Source: Diaphorobacter ruginosibacter (GTDB lineage: Bacteria; Pseudomonadota; Gammaproteobacteria; Burkholderiales; Burkholderiaceae_C). Taken from it: 64,000 bases of DNA. The notes below the pieces were generated by a model. The model was not told the DNA's origin. It saw only the letters and a program-made list of their open reading frames with translations, and did not search any database. Below, in pieces: positions 8,284 through 17,123 of the stretch; position 1 is the first letter of the stretch; every line of letters starts with the position of its first letter. Location: assembly GCF_014395975.1 (NCBI RefSeq), contig NZ_CP060714.1, positions 3,720,001 to 3,784,000 of the forward strand. The letters are read 5' to 3'. Position numbers and translations under genes: made by a program.

Positions 8284-9552
8284 ATGACACAAGACCGCCA
8301 GGCCACCTATGCAGCGCTCGACGCATGGATCGACCAGCATTTCGATGAGCAAGTGCGATTCCTCCAGGCACTTGTGCAGGTTCCGACCGACACCCCCCCA
8401 GGCAACAACGCACCTCATGCGGAGCGCACTGCCGAGCTGATCAAGTCCTTCGGCTTCGATGCGGAAAAGCATGTGGTTCCCGAGCAGGAAGTGAAGGACT
8501 ACGGCATGCAGTCCATCACCAACCTCATCGTGCGCCGCCCCTACGGCGACGGCGGCAAGACGGTCGCGCTGAACGCGCATGGTGACGTGGTGCCACCGGG
8601 CGAAGGCTGGACGCGCGACCCCTACGGCGCGGAAATCGCCGATGGCGCCATGTTCGGCCGTGCCACCGCCGTGAGCAAGAGCGACTTCTCCACCTTCACC
8701 TTCGCCGTGCGCGCACTCGAGGCCGTTGCCAGGCCGGCCAAGGGCAGCGTCGAGCTGCACTTCACCTACGACGAAGAGTTCGGCGGCATTCTCGGCCCGG
8801 GCTGGCTGCTCGAGAAGGGCCTGACCAAGCCTGACCTCATGGTGGCCGCGGGCTTCAGCTACGAAGTCGTGACCGCGCACAACGGCTGCCTGCAGATGGA
8901 AGTGACCATCCACGGCAAGATGGCCCACGCGGCCGTGCCGCACACCGGCGTCGACGCGCTGCAGGCAGCGACCGCCGTGCTGAACGCCCTGTATGGCGAG
9001 AACGTGAAGTACAAGCAGGTGACCTCCAAGGTGGCCGGCATCAAGCATCCCTATGTGAACGTCGGCCAGATCCAGGGCGGCACCAACACCAACGTCATTC
9101 CCGGCAAGGTGGTGCTCAAGGTCGACCGCCGCATGATTCCCGAAGAGAATCCGGCGGAAGTCGAAGCCACCATCCGCCAGGTGATGACCGATGCCATCGC
9201 GGCGTTCAACAAGACCCATGGCTACACGGGCGAAGACGCCGTTCGCATCGACATCAAGCGCCTGCTGCTGGCGAATGCCATGACACCGCTGCCGGGCAAC
9301 AAGCCTCTGGTCGATGCCATCCAGACGCACGGTGAAGCGGTCTTCGGCGAGAAGCCCGCTGCCGTGGGAACCCCGCTCTACACCGACGTGCGCCTGTACG
9401 TCGAGCGCGGCATTCCTGGCGTGATCTACGGCGCCGGCCCGCGCTCGGTGCTTGAGTCGCACGCCAAGCGTGCCGACGAGCGCGTGGTGCTGGAAGACCT
9501 GCGCCGTGCCACCAAGGTCGTGGCGCGTTCCCTGGTGGACTTGCTGGCCTGA
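8284..9552 (+). CDS. M20-family metallohydrolase (ArgE/DapE/ACY1 type)
   Basis: The 422-residue protein has the M20 peptidase order: ALNAHGDVVPPGEGW supplies the first metal His/Asp, TYDEEFGG the catalytic and bridging acidic pair, and a dimerisation insert follows (MEVTIHGKMAHAAVPHTG). The start is ATG 8284 with AAGGAA upstream. It closes the purine operon, 78 bases after the fusion gene. I infer an amidohydrolase or carbamoyl hydrolase acting late in ureide breakdown, but the sequence alone does not separate this from a general acylase or peptidase. Confidence 0.7.
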   Translation: MTQDRQATYAALDAWIDQHFDEQVRFLQALVQVPTDTPPGNNAPHAERTAELIKSFGFDAEKHVVPEQEVKDYGMQSITNLIVRRPYGDGGKTVALNAHGDVVPPGEGWTRDPYGAEIADGAMFGRATAVSKSDFSTFTFAVRALEAVARPAKGSVELHFTYDEEFGGILGPGWLLEKGLTKPDLMVAAGFSYEVVTAHNGCLQMEVTIHGKMAHAAVPHTGVDALQAATAVLNALYGENVKYKQVTSKVAGIKHPYVNVGQIQGGTNTNVIPGKVVLKVDRRMIPEENPAEVEATIRQVMTDAIAAFNKTHGYTGEDAVRIDIKRLLLANAMTPLPGNKPLVDAIQTHGEAVFGEKPAAVGTPLYTDVRLYVERGIPGVIYGAGPRSVLESHAKRADERVVLEDLRRATKVVARSLVDLLA

Positions 9553-9635
9553 CGCGACAAGTCCTCCTTGCCCCGCTGCGCGGCGGCAAGGAGGCTACCG
9601 TGTGCCAACGCCCGGGCCCATCTCGGGCCAAGGCC

Positions 9636-10319
9636 TCAATCCACGTACCGCAGCCCGGCCTTCGCAAGCGGCTCGCGCATGCCGTACATGTCCAGCCCCA
9701 GCACGCCGCTGGCCAGTTTCTCGCGCTTCGCGGCCTCGTTCTCCTCGCGCCTGCGTGCCTCTGCCAGGGTTCTCGCGGCCAGTGCCCGCGGCACACAGAC
9801 CACGCCGTCGTCATCCGCAACGATCACATCCCCCGGCGTGACCCAGGCCCCGGCGCACACCACCGGCACGTTCACCGACCCCAGCGTCGCCTTGATGCAC
9901 CCCTTGCTGCTGATCGCACGGCTCCAGACGGGAAACCGCATTTCCGAGAGCGTCCTCACATCGCGCACGCCCCCGTCGATCACCAGCGCCCGCGCGCCGC
10001 GCGCCTGGAAGCTCGTCGCGAGCAGATCCCCGAAATAGCCATCGGTGCACTCCGCCGTGAGGCCGGCCACGACGATGTCGCCCGGCCGGATCTGTTCCGC
10101 CACCACGTGCATCATCCAGTTGTCGCCAGGCTGCAGCAGCACCGTGACCGCCGTGCCCGATACCTGCGCCCCCGCATAGATCGGACGCATGTAGGGCTTG
10201 AGCAGGCCCACGCGCCCCATGGCCTCGTGCACCGTTGCGCAGCCCGGCGCTGCCAGCGCATCGGCGACCTCGCGGTCGGCGCGCTCGATGTTGCGATGAA
10301 CGACTCCCAGTTCGTACAT
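9636..10319 (-). CDS. ligK: 4-carboxy-4-hydroxy-2-oxoadipate aldolase / oxaloacetate decarboxylase (RraA-like)
   Basis: The enzyme cleaves 4-carboxy-4-hydroxy-2-oxoadipate to pyruvate and oxaloacetate, the last step of the protocatechuate 4,5-cleavage and gallate routes. The 227-residue protein has the RraA-like fold with the metal-site segment GDIVVAGLTAECTDGYFGDLLA and the substrate Arg region ALVIDGGVRDV; the C-terminal helix RREENEAAKREKLASG is typical of LigK/GalC. The start is ATG 10319, with AAGGAGAAC upstream. It lies 11 bases downstream of ligJ on the same strand. Confidence 0.85.
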   Translation of the reverse strand: MYELGVVHRNIERADREVADALAAPGCATVHEAMGRVGLLKPYMRPIYAGAQVSGTAVTVLLQPGDNWMMHVVAEQIRPGDIVVAGLTAECTDGYFGDLLATSFQARGARALVIDGGVRDVRTLSEMRFPVWSRAISSKGCIKATLGSVNVPVVCAGAWVTPGDVIVADDDGVVCVPRALAARTLAEARRREENEAAKREKLASGVLGLDMYGMREPLAKAGLRYVD

Positions 10320-10330
10320 GGTGTTCTCCT

Positions 10331-11359
10331 TCACAGGCCCCTGGCCTTCAGTTGCGCATCGAGGCGGCTGAACACGCGGCGCGCATTGCCCTCGAAGATC
10401 AGGTGGCGATCGTCGTCGCTCAGGTTCGCTGCGGCGTTCACGTAGCGCCTGGTGTCGTCGTAGTGGTGCCCGGTCTGTGGATCGATGCCCCGCACCGCGC
10501 CGATCATCTCGCTCGCGAACAGGATGTTCCGCGCGGGAATGACGCGCGCCAGCAGGTCGATGCCCGGCTGGTGGTACACGCAGGTGTCGAAGTAGACGTT
10601 GTTCAGCAGGTGCTCCTCCAGCAGCGGCTTCTTCATTTCCTGCGCAAGACCCCGGAACCGCCCCCAGTGATAGGGCGCAGCCCCTCCGCCGTGCGGGATC
10701 ACGAACTTGAGGGACGGGAAATCCCGGAACAGATCACCCTCGATGAGCTGCATCACCGCCGTGGTGTCGGCGTTCAGGTAGTGCGCACCCGTGGTGTGGA
10801 AACACGCATTGCAACTGGTGCTCACGTGGATCATGGCCGGAATGTCGTACTCCACCATCCGCTCGTAGATCGGATACCAGTGGCGATCGGTGAGCGGTGG
10901 GCTGGTCCAGTGGCCACCGCTCGGATCAGGGTTGAGATTGATGCCGACGAAACCATAGTCCTTCACGCATTTGTCGATCTCGGCCACGCAGGTCCCCGGA
11001 TCGACGCCCGGCGACTGCGGCAGCATGGCAGCGCCTGCAAAGTATTCGGGAAAGAGCTGCGAGACGCGATGGCAGAGCTCGTTGCAGATTGCCGCCCAGG
11101 TGCTGGAAACCTCGAAGTCGCCGATGTGATGCGCCATGAAGCTCGCGCGCGGGCTGAAGATCGTGAGGTCTGCGCCGCGTTCCTTCATGAGGCGCAGTTG
11201 ATTGCTCTCGATCGATTCGCGCAGCTCGTCATCACTGATCCGGAGGTCGCTCGCGCGCGGCTTGCGCGATGGCTCCCCGATGCCGGCGATCTGTTCCTTG
11301 CGCCAGTCCTCAAGCGCCTTCGGGGCCGTGGTGTAGTGGCCGTGGCAGTCGATGATCAT
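10331..11359 (-). CDS. ligJ: 4-oxalomesaconate hydratase, amidohydrolase fold (LigJ type)
   Basis: The enzyme hydrates 4-oxalomesaconate to 4-carboxy-4-hydroxy-2-oxoadipate, the substrate of the next gene product. The 342-residue protein begins MIIDCHGHYTTAPKALEDW, carrying the HxH metal motif of the amidohydrolase superfamily, and contains FVIPHGGGAAPYHWGRF and ILFASEMIGAVRGIDPQTG, characteristic of LigJ. The start is ATG 11359; it is separated by 4 bases from the stop of the upstream TTT receptor gene, so the three genes form an operon. The dioxygenase and dehydrogenase genes (ligAB, ligC, ligI) are not in the window. Confidence 0.85.
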   Translation of the reverse strand: MIIDCHGHYTTAPKALEDWRKEQIAGIGEPSRKPRASDLRISDDELRESIESNQLRLMKERGADLTIFSPRASFMAHHIGDFEVSSTWAAICNELCHRVSQLFPEYFAGAAMLPQSPGVDPGTCVAEIDKCVKDYGFVGINLNPDPSGGHWTSPPLTDRHWYPIYERMVEYDIPAMIHVSTSCNACFHTTGAHYLNADTTAVMQLIEGDLFRDFPSLKFVIPHGGGAAPYHWGRFRGLAQEMKKPLLEEHLLNNVYFDTCVYHQPGIDLLARVIPARNILFASEMIGAVRGIDPQTGHHYDDTRRYVNAAANLSDDDRHLIFEGNARRVFSRLDAQLKARGL

Positions 11360-11363
11360 GTGT

Positions 11364-12356
11364 TCAGTCCGCCTTGATGTGGGCATCGCGAATCACCTTC
11401 TCCCACTTGGCGGATTCGCCCTTGAGGAAGGCCGCGGCATCGGCCGATGACGATGGCGTGATGACGGCGCCCAGTGCATTCAGGCGCTCGCGCACGCCGA
11501 CGTCGTCCAGTGCCTTCAGCGTTTCGGCGTTGAGCTTGTTCACGATGTCCGAAGGCGTCCTGGCGGGCGCGAGCAGCACCCACCAGACGCTGGCGTCGAA
11601 GCCCGGAACACCCGCCTCGGCCATCGTGGGCACGTTGGGCAGCATGGGCGCGCGCTTGTCTCCCGTCACGGCCAGCGCCTTGAGCTTGCCCGACTGCACG
11701 TGCGGCAGCACTTCGAGCGGGTTGAGCAGCATGAAGTTCAGGCGCCCCGCAATCAGATCGACCAATGCCGGCGAGCCGCCCTTGTAGGCCACGTGCAGCG
11801 CATCGAACTTGCCTACCGACTCGAACAGCGCACCCGCCAGATGGCCGGAGCTGCCATTGCCAGCGGAGCCGTAGTTCATCGCGCCGGGCTTGGCGCGCGC
11901 GGCTTCGAGCAGATCCTTCACGCTGCTGTAGGGTGCATTCGCCGGCGTGACCAGCACGAGGGGTGCGTAGCCGATGCGGGCAACCGGCGTGAAGTCGCGC
12001 AGGCCGTTGAACGACAATTGGGGATACAGCGTGTTGTTGGTGACCACACCATTCGCGCCGACCAGCAGGGAGTAGCCGTCGGCAGGTGACCTGGCGACAT
12101 TTTCCGCGCCGATGTTGGCGTTTGCTCCGGGCTTGTTGTCCACGATGACGGGCTGCCCCATCTGCTGCGACAGGCGCTCGGCCACGCTGCGGCCGACGGT
12201 GTCCACCGCGCCGCCGGCCGCGAACGGCACGACCATACGCACAGGCTTGGTCGGGTAGCTGGTCTCTGCGGACCACGAGGAAACGCTGGCGCACAGCATC
12301 ACGAAGGCGATGGCGCAGCGGCGGCTCAGGGGAGAAATAGAGTGAAAGCGGGTCAT
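11364..12356 (-). CDS. Bug-family tripartite tricarboxylate transporter receptor (periplasmic)
   Basis: This 330-residue protein has a signal peptide (about 1-28, ending near SSWSAET) followed by YPTKPVRMVVPFAAGGAVD, the signature start of Bug/TctC receptors. GKFDALHVAYKGGSPALVDLIAG is the usual hinge segment. Bug receptors bind carboxylates in the periplasm. As first gene of the TTT-receptor/ligJ/ligK operon it probably captures an aromatic acid or a tricarboxylic intermediate; this is inferred from context. The start is ATG 12356 with CAGGAG upstream. No TctA/TctB membrane genes are adjacent, which is common for Bug proteins in this group. Confidence 0.88.
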   Translation of the reverse strand: MTRFHSISPLSRRCAIAFVMLCASVSSWSAETSYPTKPVRMVVPFAAGGAVDTVGRSVAERLSQQMGQPVIVDNKPGANANIGAENVARSPADGYSLLVGANGVVTNNTLYPQLSFNGLRDFTPVARIGYAPLVLVTPANAPYSSVKDLLEAARAKPGAMNYGSAGNGSSGHLAGALFESVGKFDALHVAYKGGSPALVDLIAGRLNFMLLNPLEVLPHVQSGKLKALAVTGDKRAPMLPNVPTMAEAGVPGFDASVWWVLLAPARTPSDIVNKLNAETLKALDDVGVRERLNALGAVITPSSSADAAAFLKGESAKWEKVIRDAHIKAD

Positions 12357-12477
12357 GACTTGCTGTCTCCTGAAGAAGTATTGGAAAACAAGCGCTGGCG
12401 GCATGGCATCAGCACAGGATCGCAAGCGTAGACACAGCGGACCCGCCCCACAATCGCGTTCCACACCATGAAACGCA

Positions 12478-12516
12478 AACACAAAGGCCCGCGCGGAACC
12501 TCATTCCACGCGGGCC
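12478..12516 (-). terminator. Terminator after the EEP-domain gene
   Basis: GGCCCGCG and CGCGGGCC (12486-12493 and 12509-12516) form a long stem extended by GGAA/TTCC; on the minus strand it is followed by TTTGTGTTTG. It ends the gene at 12542-15046. Confidence 0.7.
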
Positions 12517-12541
12517 ATCGCCCCAAGACAAGCCAACAGGC

Positions 12542-15046
12542 TCAGTGACGGCGCAGGCGTCGCCCTCCCAGGACCGCCAGCGCCAGGCCGACAAGCCACA
12601 GCCCAAAGTCGTTCAGGCCCGGCACGGGCGCCGGGTTGCTCGCGACCACCGCGCTGACCTCCTGTGTCATCGACATGCTGGCCGCCGCAAACTGCACGTC
12701 GCCCGAGTAGCTCGCAACAATGGCGTGCTTGCCGGGCTGCAGCGCGCCAGGCGCCCAGCCGGCCTGCCCATCCTGTAGCGGCACAGTGGCGGCGAGCACG
12801 CCATTGTCCGTGAACTCGACGTGGCCCGTGGGCAACGCGGCGGCCTTGGCAGATCCTTCAGCGACCGGCTCCATGACCACGGAGACAGTGAAACGCAGCT
12901 GGTCGCCCGGCTTCGCGGGGTTGGACGACGAGGTCAGTTGCACCTTGCTGCGAATCTTCACGGGCTGCTCCGCAGCCGCGATCTCCACGCTGTAGTCGCG
13001 CTCGGCCACGCTGCCCCTCGCGTCCTCGACCTGCACCGTGAAGGCAAACAGGCCGCTCGCGGTCGGTGTGCCGCCCAGCGTTCCATCGCCGGCCAGTGTC
13101 ATCCCCGGCGGCAGATCGCCCTTGCTGATGCGGTAGGTGAATGGCGCCGCACCGCCCAGCACGGTCAGCGCGCCGCGATAGGCCTCGTTCTGCTTGCCGC
13201 GGGAGAGCTCCGGCAGCGTAAGGGCCAGCGGCTTGATCACAAAGGTCGCCATCACCGACTTGTGGTCGGTCGGCCAGCCGGTCAGGGGTTCGATGAACGG
13301 ATCGCCGCCCGCTTCCTCGACGCGCTGATTCTTCACGATGGACTTGCGCGGGCCCACCACCGTCGCGCCCTGCAATTGCAGGCGCGCGTCGGGCTGGAAG
13401 AACACATAGTCGATGCGATCGCGCTCGTCGGCTTCGGGTGCCCAGGTGAGCCGGCTGGTGGGAACCGCAGGGTTGTCGGACGGCCAGGTGAAGCCCGGGT
13501 GCGTGACCGGATCGGGGAAGCGCACGCGGTAGGCGTCAAGATAGCCGGCCTGCTCGAGCAACGTGGTGCTCTGCCAGGGGACAATGGCTCCATGGTGATC
13601 GTAGAGATCCCTGGTTGCCGCGCTCCAGTCAAGATGCGAGGGTTCGTTGAAGTCGCCCGCCATCAGCACGAGACGGCCCTTGTCCCGTTCCTTCTTCGCA
13701 TCCGCGACGAACTGCCGGATCGATTCCGGGCGGCCGGACTTTTCGTTGAGATCCAGGATCAGCGGCACATCCGTGATCGGTCCGGAGGCAATCTTGTTCC
13801 AGCCATATTCGCTGGTCGGATTGCCGCCCGGCGTACCGCCGCCATAGCCGCGCGGCAGATAGCAGACATACCACTGGTACTCGAGATGTCCCGAGTACAC
13901 GGCCACTGGCGTCCCGTTCACATCGATCACGGCCTTGGAGAAGCGGTTGAATTCACCCGTCTCCAGGATGGGGTAGCGCGACACCACCCCCACGTCCTTG
14001 TCCGGCCCATAGGAATGGAAGCGGTAGCCGCGTTGGGCCAGGTCATTGACCAGGCGCAGTCCGTATGCCGCGCCGGTTTCGCTCAGCGTGATGACGTCGG
14101 CGCCCGTGTCGCGAATCACATCGGCCACCATGTCGGCACCGCCCGCGCCCACGCCGGTGGCGCGCAGCCATACGTTGAACTGCAGCACCTTGAGCTCGGT
14201 GGAGCGGCCATCGAACGCCGGCGGCCCGATGAGGGTCGATGGATCGATGGGCTTGGCCTTCACTTCGAAGACCGCTGGCGGCGCAAGCCACTCGTAGCCA
14301 TCGTTGGCCAGCAGGAAGGCCGCATAGGTGCCTGCCGGCAGGTTGGCGACGTCCCATGTGCCGCTTGCCGCCGTTACGTACTTCCAGGGATCCGATGCGT
14401 TGCTCTGGGCGAAGCTCCACGGGCCATCGGCCTTGGCACCGGGGCCGTCCTCGTACTTCCACACGCCGATCCAGTTCCTGGCCGATGCCGTGATGCCGTC
14501 GTACGCCAGGGATACCGTGGAGCCTTCATCGAACACGCGCTGGTTGCTGGCCAGCAAGCCTTTCTCCTTGACCGCAACGCCATCTGCCGTCACCTGGAAG
14601 ATGATGGGCGTGGAGAGCCAGTCGTAGCCATCGTTGGCCAGCAGGAAGGCGCTGTAGCGACCTGGCGCAAGCCCCTGCAACGTGACCTCGCCCGATGCCG
14701 CTGCGGGCAGATAGGCCCATTTCAGCGATCCCTTGCCGCCGTTGCTTGCGCGGTCCCATGCGCCCGCACGCGCCCCGCTGTCGGGATAGGCCCAGATGCC
14801 GACCCAGTGCTTGGCGCTCGGCGCCGCCAGGTTCTGGAAACGGACCTTGATGGGCGCACTCGCGGCGTAGACCTGCCTGTCCAGTTGCCACTGCACCTCA
14901 CCCGCCGCATGCGCGCGCTGGGCCCACAGCCAGGAGCACAGCATCAGAGCCAGCAGCAGGCAAGCCCTTCCGATCCACCCTTGCCCGTCGCCCACCTCGC
15001 GGCGTTTCCTCGCATGGTTTCGCTTCTTTTCTGACAACTCGAACAT
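12542..15046 (-). CDS. Secreted endonuclease/exonuclease/phosphatase-fold protein with IPTL-CTERM-like tail
   Basis: The protein has about 834 residues. After a signal peptide (to about residue 48, WAQRAHA) come two similar modules of roughly 110 residues, each ending in a block like SAFLLANDGYDWLSTP or AAFLLANDGYEWLAPP. The EEP nuclease/phosphatase domain spans about 285-600, with LKVLQFNVW, ITLSETG, MAGDFNEPSHLDW, RIDYVFF and TDHKSVMATF. Two Ig-like modules follow (a putative-Ig segment with FTYRISKGDLPPG and a Big-type segment with YSGDVQFA). The C-terminus VPGLNDFGLWLVGLALAV plus an Arg cluster matches an IPTL-CTERM sorting signal, cut and anchored by an exosortase-type system. The substrate is unknown; extracellular DNA, phospholipid or phosphodiesters are possible. 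The start is ATG 15046; a GTG at 15055 is an alternative. Confidence 0.8.
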   Translation of the reverse strand: MFELSEKKRNHARKRREVGDGQGWIGRACLLLALMLCSWLWAQRAHAAGEVQWQLDRQVYAASAPIKVRFQNLAAPSAKHWVGIWAYPDSGARAGAWDRASNGGKGSLKWAYLPAAASGEVTLQGLAPGRYSAFLLANDGYDWLSTPIIFQVTADGVAVKEKGLLASNQRVFDEGSTVSLAYDGITASARNWIGVWKYEDGPGAKADGPWSFAQSNASDPWKYVTAASGTWDVANLPAGTYAAFLLANDGYEWLAPPAVFEVKAKPIDPSTLIGPPAFDGRSTELKVLQFNVWLRATGVGAGGADMVADVIRDTGADVITLSETGAAYGLRLVNDLAQRGYRFHSYGPDKDVGVVSRYPILETGEFNRFSKAVIDVNGTPVAVYSGHLEYQWYVCYLPRGYGGGTPGGNPTSEYGWNKIASGPITDVPLILDLNEKSGRPESIRQFVADAKKERDKGRLVLMAGDFNEPSHLDWSAATRDLYDHHGAIVPWQSTTLLEQAGYLDAYRVRFPDPVTHPGFTWPSDNPAVPTSRLTWAPEADERDRIDYVFFQPDARLQLQGATVVGPRKSIVKNQRVEEAGGDPFIEPLTGWPTDHKSVMATFVIKPLALTLPELSRGKQNEAYRGALTVLGGAAPFTYRISKGDLPPGMTLAGDGTLGGTPTASGLFAFTVQVEDARGSVAERDYSVEIAAAEQPVKIRSKVQLTSSSNPAKPGDQLRFTVSVVMEPVAEGSAKAAALPTGHVEFTDNGVLAATVPLQDGQAGWAPGALQPGKHAIVASYSGDVQFAAASMSMTQEVSAVVASNPAPVPGLNDFGLWLVGLALAVLGGRRLRRH

Positions 15047-15209
15047 AACGGCCACTCTCGATCACACTCCATGGTCACTGCGCAGGCCAGACGGCGTGCG
15101 CAAAACCCGCTACGCTATCGATTGCAAGTGACACCCTCATGAAAGCCGTGGCTCTCCAAGCTTCCGCGGTCACCTCGTGTCCATCCGCCTCATTCCACCA
15201 CGCCAAGCC

Positions 15210-15980
15210 ATGCCCACTGCGGACGATTCACCGCCAGCCCCGCCCTCCTCCAAGGGCCCCATCGTGACGGCCGTGGTTCGCGCACTGGCGTTGCTCGATG
15301 CCTTCGGAGAGCACGATGCGCAGCTCTCGCTCGCTCAGCTGGCGCAACGCACGCAACTGGCCAAGCCCACGGCCCTGCGCCTTGCGCGCACCCTGTCGAG
15401 CGCCGGCTATCTGGTGGCCCTGCCCGAAGGCGCCTGGCGCCTGGGCCCCGCGGTCGCACTGCTCGGCGCGCGCTATCAGCGCGCGTTCGACCTGCGCAAT
15501 GTGATCGAGCCCGCCCTGCACGCGCTCGCGCACGAAAGCGGCCACAGTGCCTCGTTCTTCGCGCTCGAACATGGCCGCCGCGTGCGCCTGTTGCGCGTGC
15601 GCGGCGCCGATGGATTCGTGAGCCCGACGCGCGTCGGCGAGCCCCTTCCGCTGGATCGGGGAGCTGCGGGCCAGGTGATCCTGGCGTTCACGGGGAACGA
15701 AGGAGCGCTGATGGAGGACATCCGCCAGCGCGGCTATCACGCGACCGTGGGTGAGGCGAATGCCCTGGCCGCCAGCATCGCCGCACCGGTGTTCGCCGCG
15801 CGCGGCGCCGTGATCGGCGCACTCAGCCTCGCGGTGGCCGCCAGCGATGGCGCGAGCGCCGAACTGCTACGGCATGCCAAGTCGATCATGGATGCCGCGG
15901 ATCGATTGTCCCGGACGCTTGCCGCTGCACGGTATGCAGACCAGGAGACGATCGTTCAGCGCAGCCACTGGCATCCCTGA
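15210..15980 (+). CDS. IclR-family transcriptional regulator
   Basis: The 256-residue product has an N-terminal winged helix (VVRALALLDAFGEHDAQLSL, then LAQRTQLAKPTALRLARTL) and an IclR effector domain with the typical ALHALAHESGHSASFFALE and LPLDRGAAGQVILAF segments. A GTG at 15177 would give 11 more residues; neither start has a clear ribosome site, so I give the ATG. It is divergent from the secreted EEP protein gene and convergent with the LysR gene. Its target cannot be read from position; the LigJ/LigK operon 3 kb away is one candidate because IclR proteins often control aromatic acid genes. Confidence 0.82.
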   Translation: MPTADDSPPAPPSSKGPIVTAVVRALALLDAFGEHDAQLSLAQLAQRTQLAKPTALRLARTLSSAGYLVALPEGAWRLGPAVALLGARYQRAFDLRNVIEPALHALAHESGHSASFFALEHGRRVRLLRVRGADGFVSPTRVGEPLPLDRGAAGQVILAFTGNEGALMEDIRQRGYHATVGEANALAASIAAPVFAARGAVIGALSLAVAASDGASAELLRHAKSIMDAADRLSRTLAAARYADQETIVQRSHWHP

Positions 15981-15995
15981 CGCCTGTCGCATCCG

Positions 15996-17015
15996 CTACC
16001 GCCTCCTCAAGAACTCCTTCGGCACGCTTTCCGCATGGCGCAGGTCGACATGCTTCTTCAGGAAATCCAGCACCACGCGCGTGCGCAGCGGCAGATGGCC
16101 GGGCTTGCCCACATAGAGCGCATGGATCGGCTCCAGATCGCCGGGATTGAAATCCTCCAGCACCGCCTCGAGCCGCCCGGCCTGCAGGTCGGCCCAGGCG
16201 TGATAGAGCGACAGGCGCGCGAGGCCCGCGCCTGCGATCGCCAGGTTGCGCATCGCCTCCCCGTCGTTCACGCGCAGCACCTCGCCCATGCCGATCATGA
16301 AGCGCTCCTTCCTCGCGTGATCGCACAGCGGCCAGTGAGGCACGGCACGGGGATAGTTCCAGCCGATGCGCACGAAGCGTTTAAGGTCGTCGGGGTGGCG
16401 CGGTCTTCCCATGCGCTCCAGATAGGCGGGGGCACCAACGATCAGCTGGCGCGTGCGGCCCAGCAGGCGCGCGACGTTGTCCGACGAGGGCAGGCTGCCC
16501 CAGCGGATGGCAATGTCGGCGCGCGCCTCGATGAGGTCCACCACATGGTCGGTGAAGCTCAGGTCGAGCACGAGCTCCGGATACGCCTGCATGAGCTGCG
16601 GAAGCAGGGGCACCAGCAGCAACTGGCCGGTGGCCGTGCTCGCATTGATGCGCACCACGCCGCTGGGAACGCTGCGCGCGGTGACCGAGGTCTCGAGTTC
16701 GTCGAGGTCGGCCAGCACGCGCTTGCCGCTCTCGAGCAGCTTGCGCCCCTCCGCCGTGAGCTGCAGGTGCCGTGTGGAGCGCTGCAGCAACTGCACGCCG
16801 AGCCGCACCTCCAGCCGCGCGACGATCTTGCTCACCGCCGACGGCGAGACGTCACGCTGGCGGGCGGCCTCGGAGAAGCTGCCCAGCTCGGCCACCCGCA
16901 CGAACACCTCGAGCTCGCCCGAGCGGTTCACCTCGGTGGCGGGTTGCCTGGGCGCGCGCGACGTGGCGCGCACGGCTGCGGCGCTTGGCTGCCTTGGGGA
17001 TGGACGTCGATTCAT
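15996..17015 (-). CDS. LysR-family transcriptional regulator
   Basis: The 339-residue protein carries about 30 extra basic/Pro residues before the winged helix (LEVFVRVAELGSFSEAARQR, then VSPSAVSKIVARLE). The remainder is a LysR substrate-binding domain of the CrgA type (DIAIRWGSLPSSDNVARLLG). It is divergent from the MFS gene at 17124 with about 110 bases between them, so it probably regulates that exporter, as is usual for such LysR/MFS pairs. Confidence 0.88.
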   Translation of the reverse strand: MNRRPSPRQPSAAAVRATSRAPRQPATEVNRSGELEVFVRVAELGSFSEAARQRDVSPSAVSKIVARLEVRLGVQLLQRSTRHLQLTAEGRKLLESGKRVLADLDELETSVTARSVPSGVVRINASTATGQLLLVPLLPQLMQAYPELVLDLSFTDHVVDLIEARADIAIRWGSLPSSDNVARLLGRTRQLIVGAPAYLERMGRPRHPDDLKRFVRIGWNYPRAVPHWPLCDHARKERFMIGMGEVLRVNDGEAMRNLAIAGAGLARLSLYHAWADLQAGRLEAVLEDFNPGDLEPIHALYVGKPGHLPLRTRVVLDFLKKHVDLRHAESVPKEFLRRR

Positions 17016-17123
17016 TTATTCCATGATGGCACAAGTCCATTTCCCTTGTTCCGTCTAAACAAAACACGGGGAAACCCGCATAGTTCCCTACCCCAACGGA
17101 CAAACTCAGGAACGGTATCCACC

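Noticed and set aside
16035..17123. A long N-terminal extension of the MFS exporter
   Set aside because: The extension is antisense to the LysR gene; the transporter signature begins at 17124.
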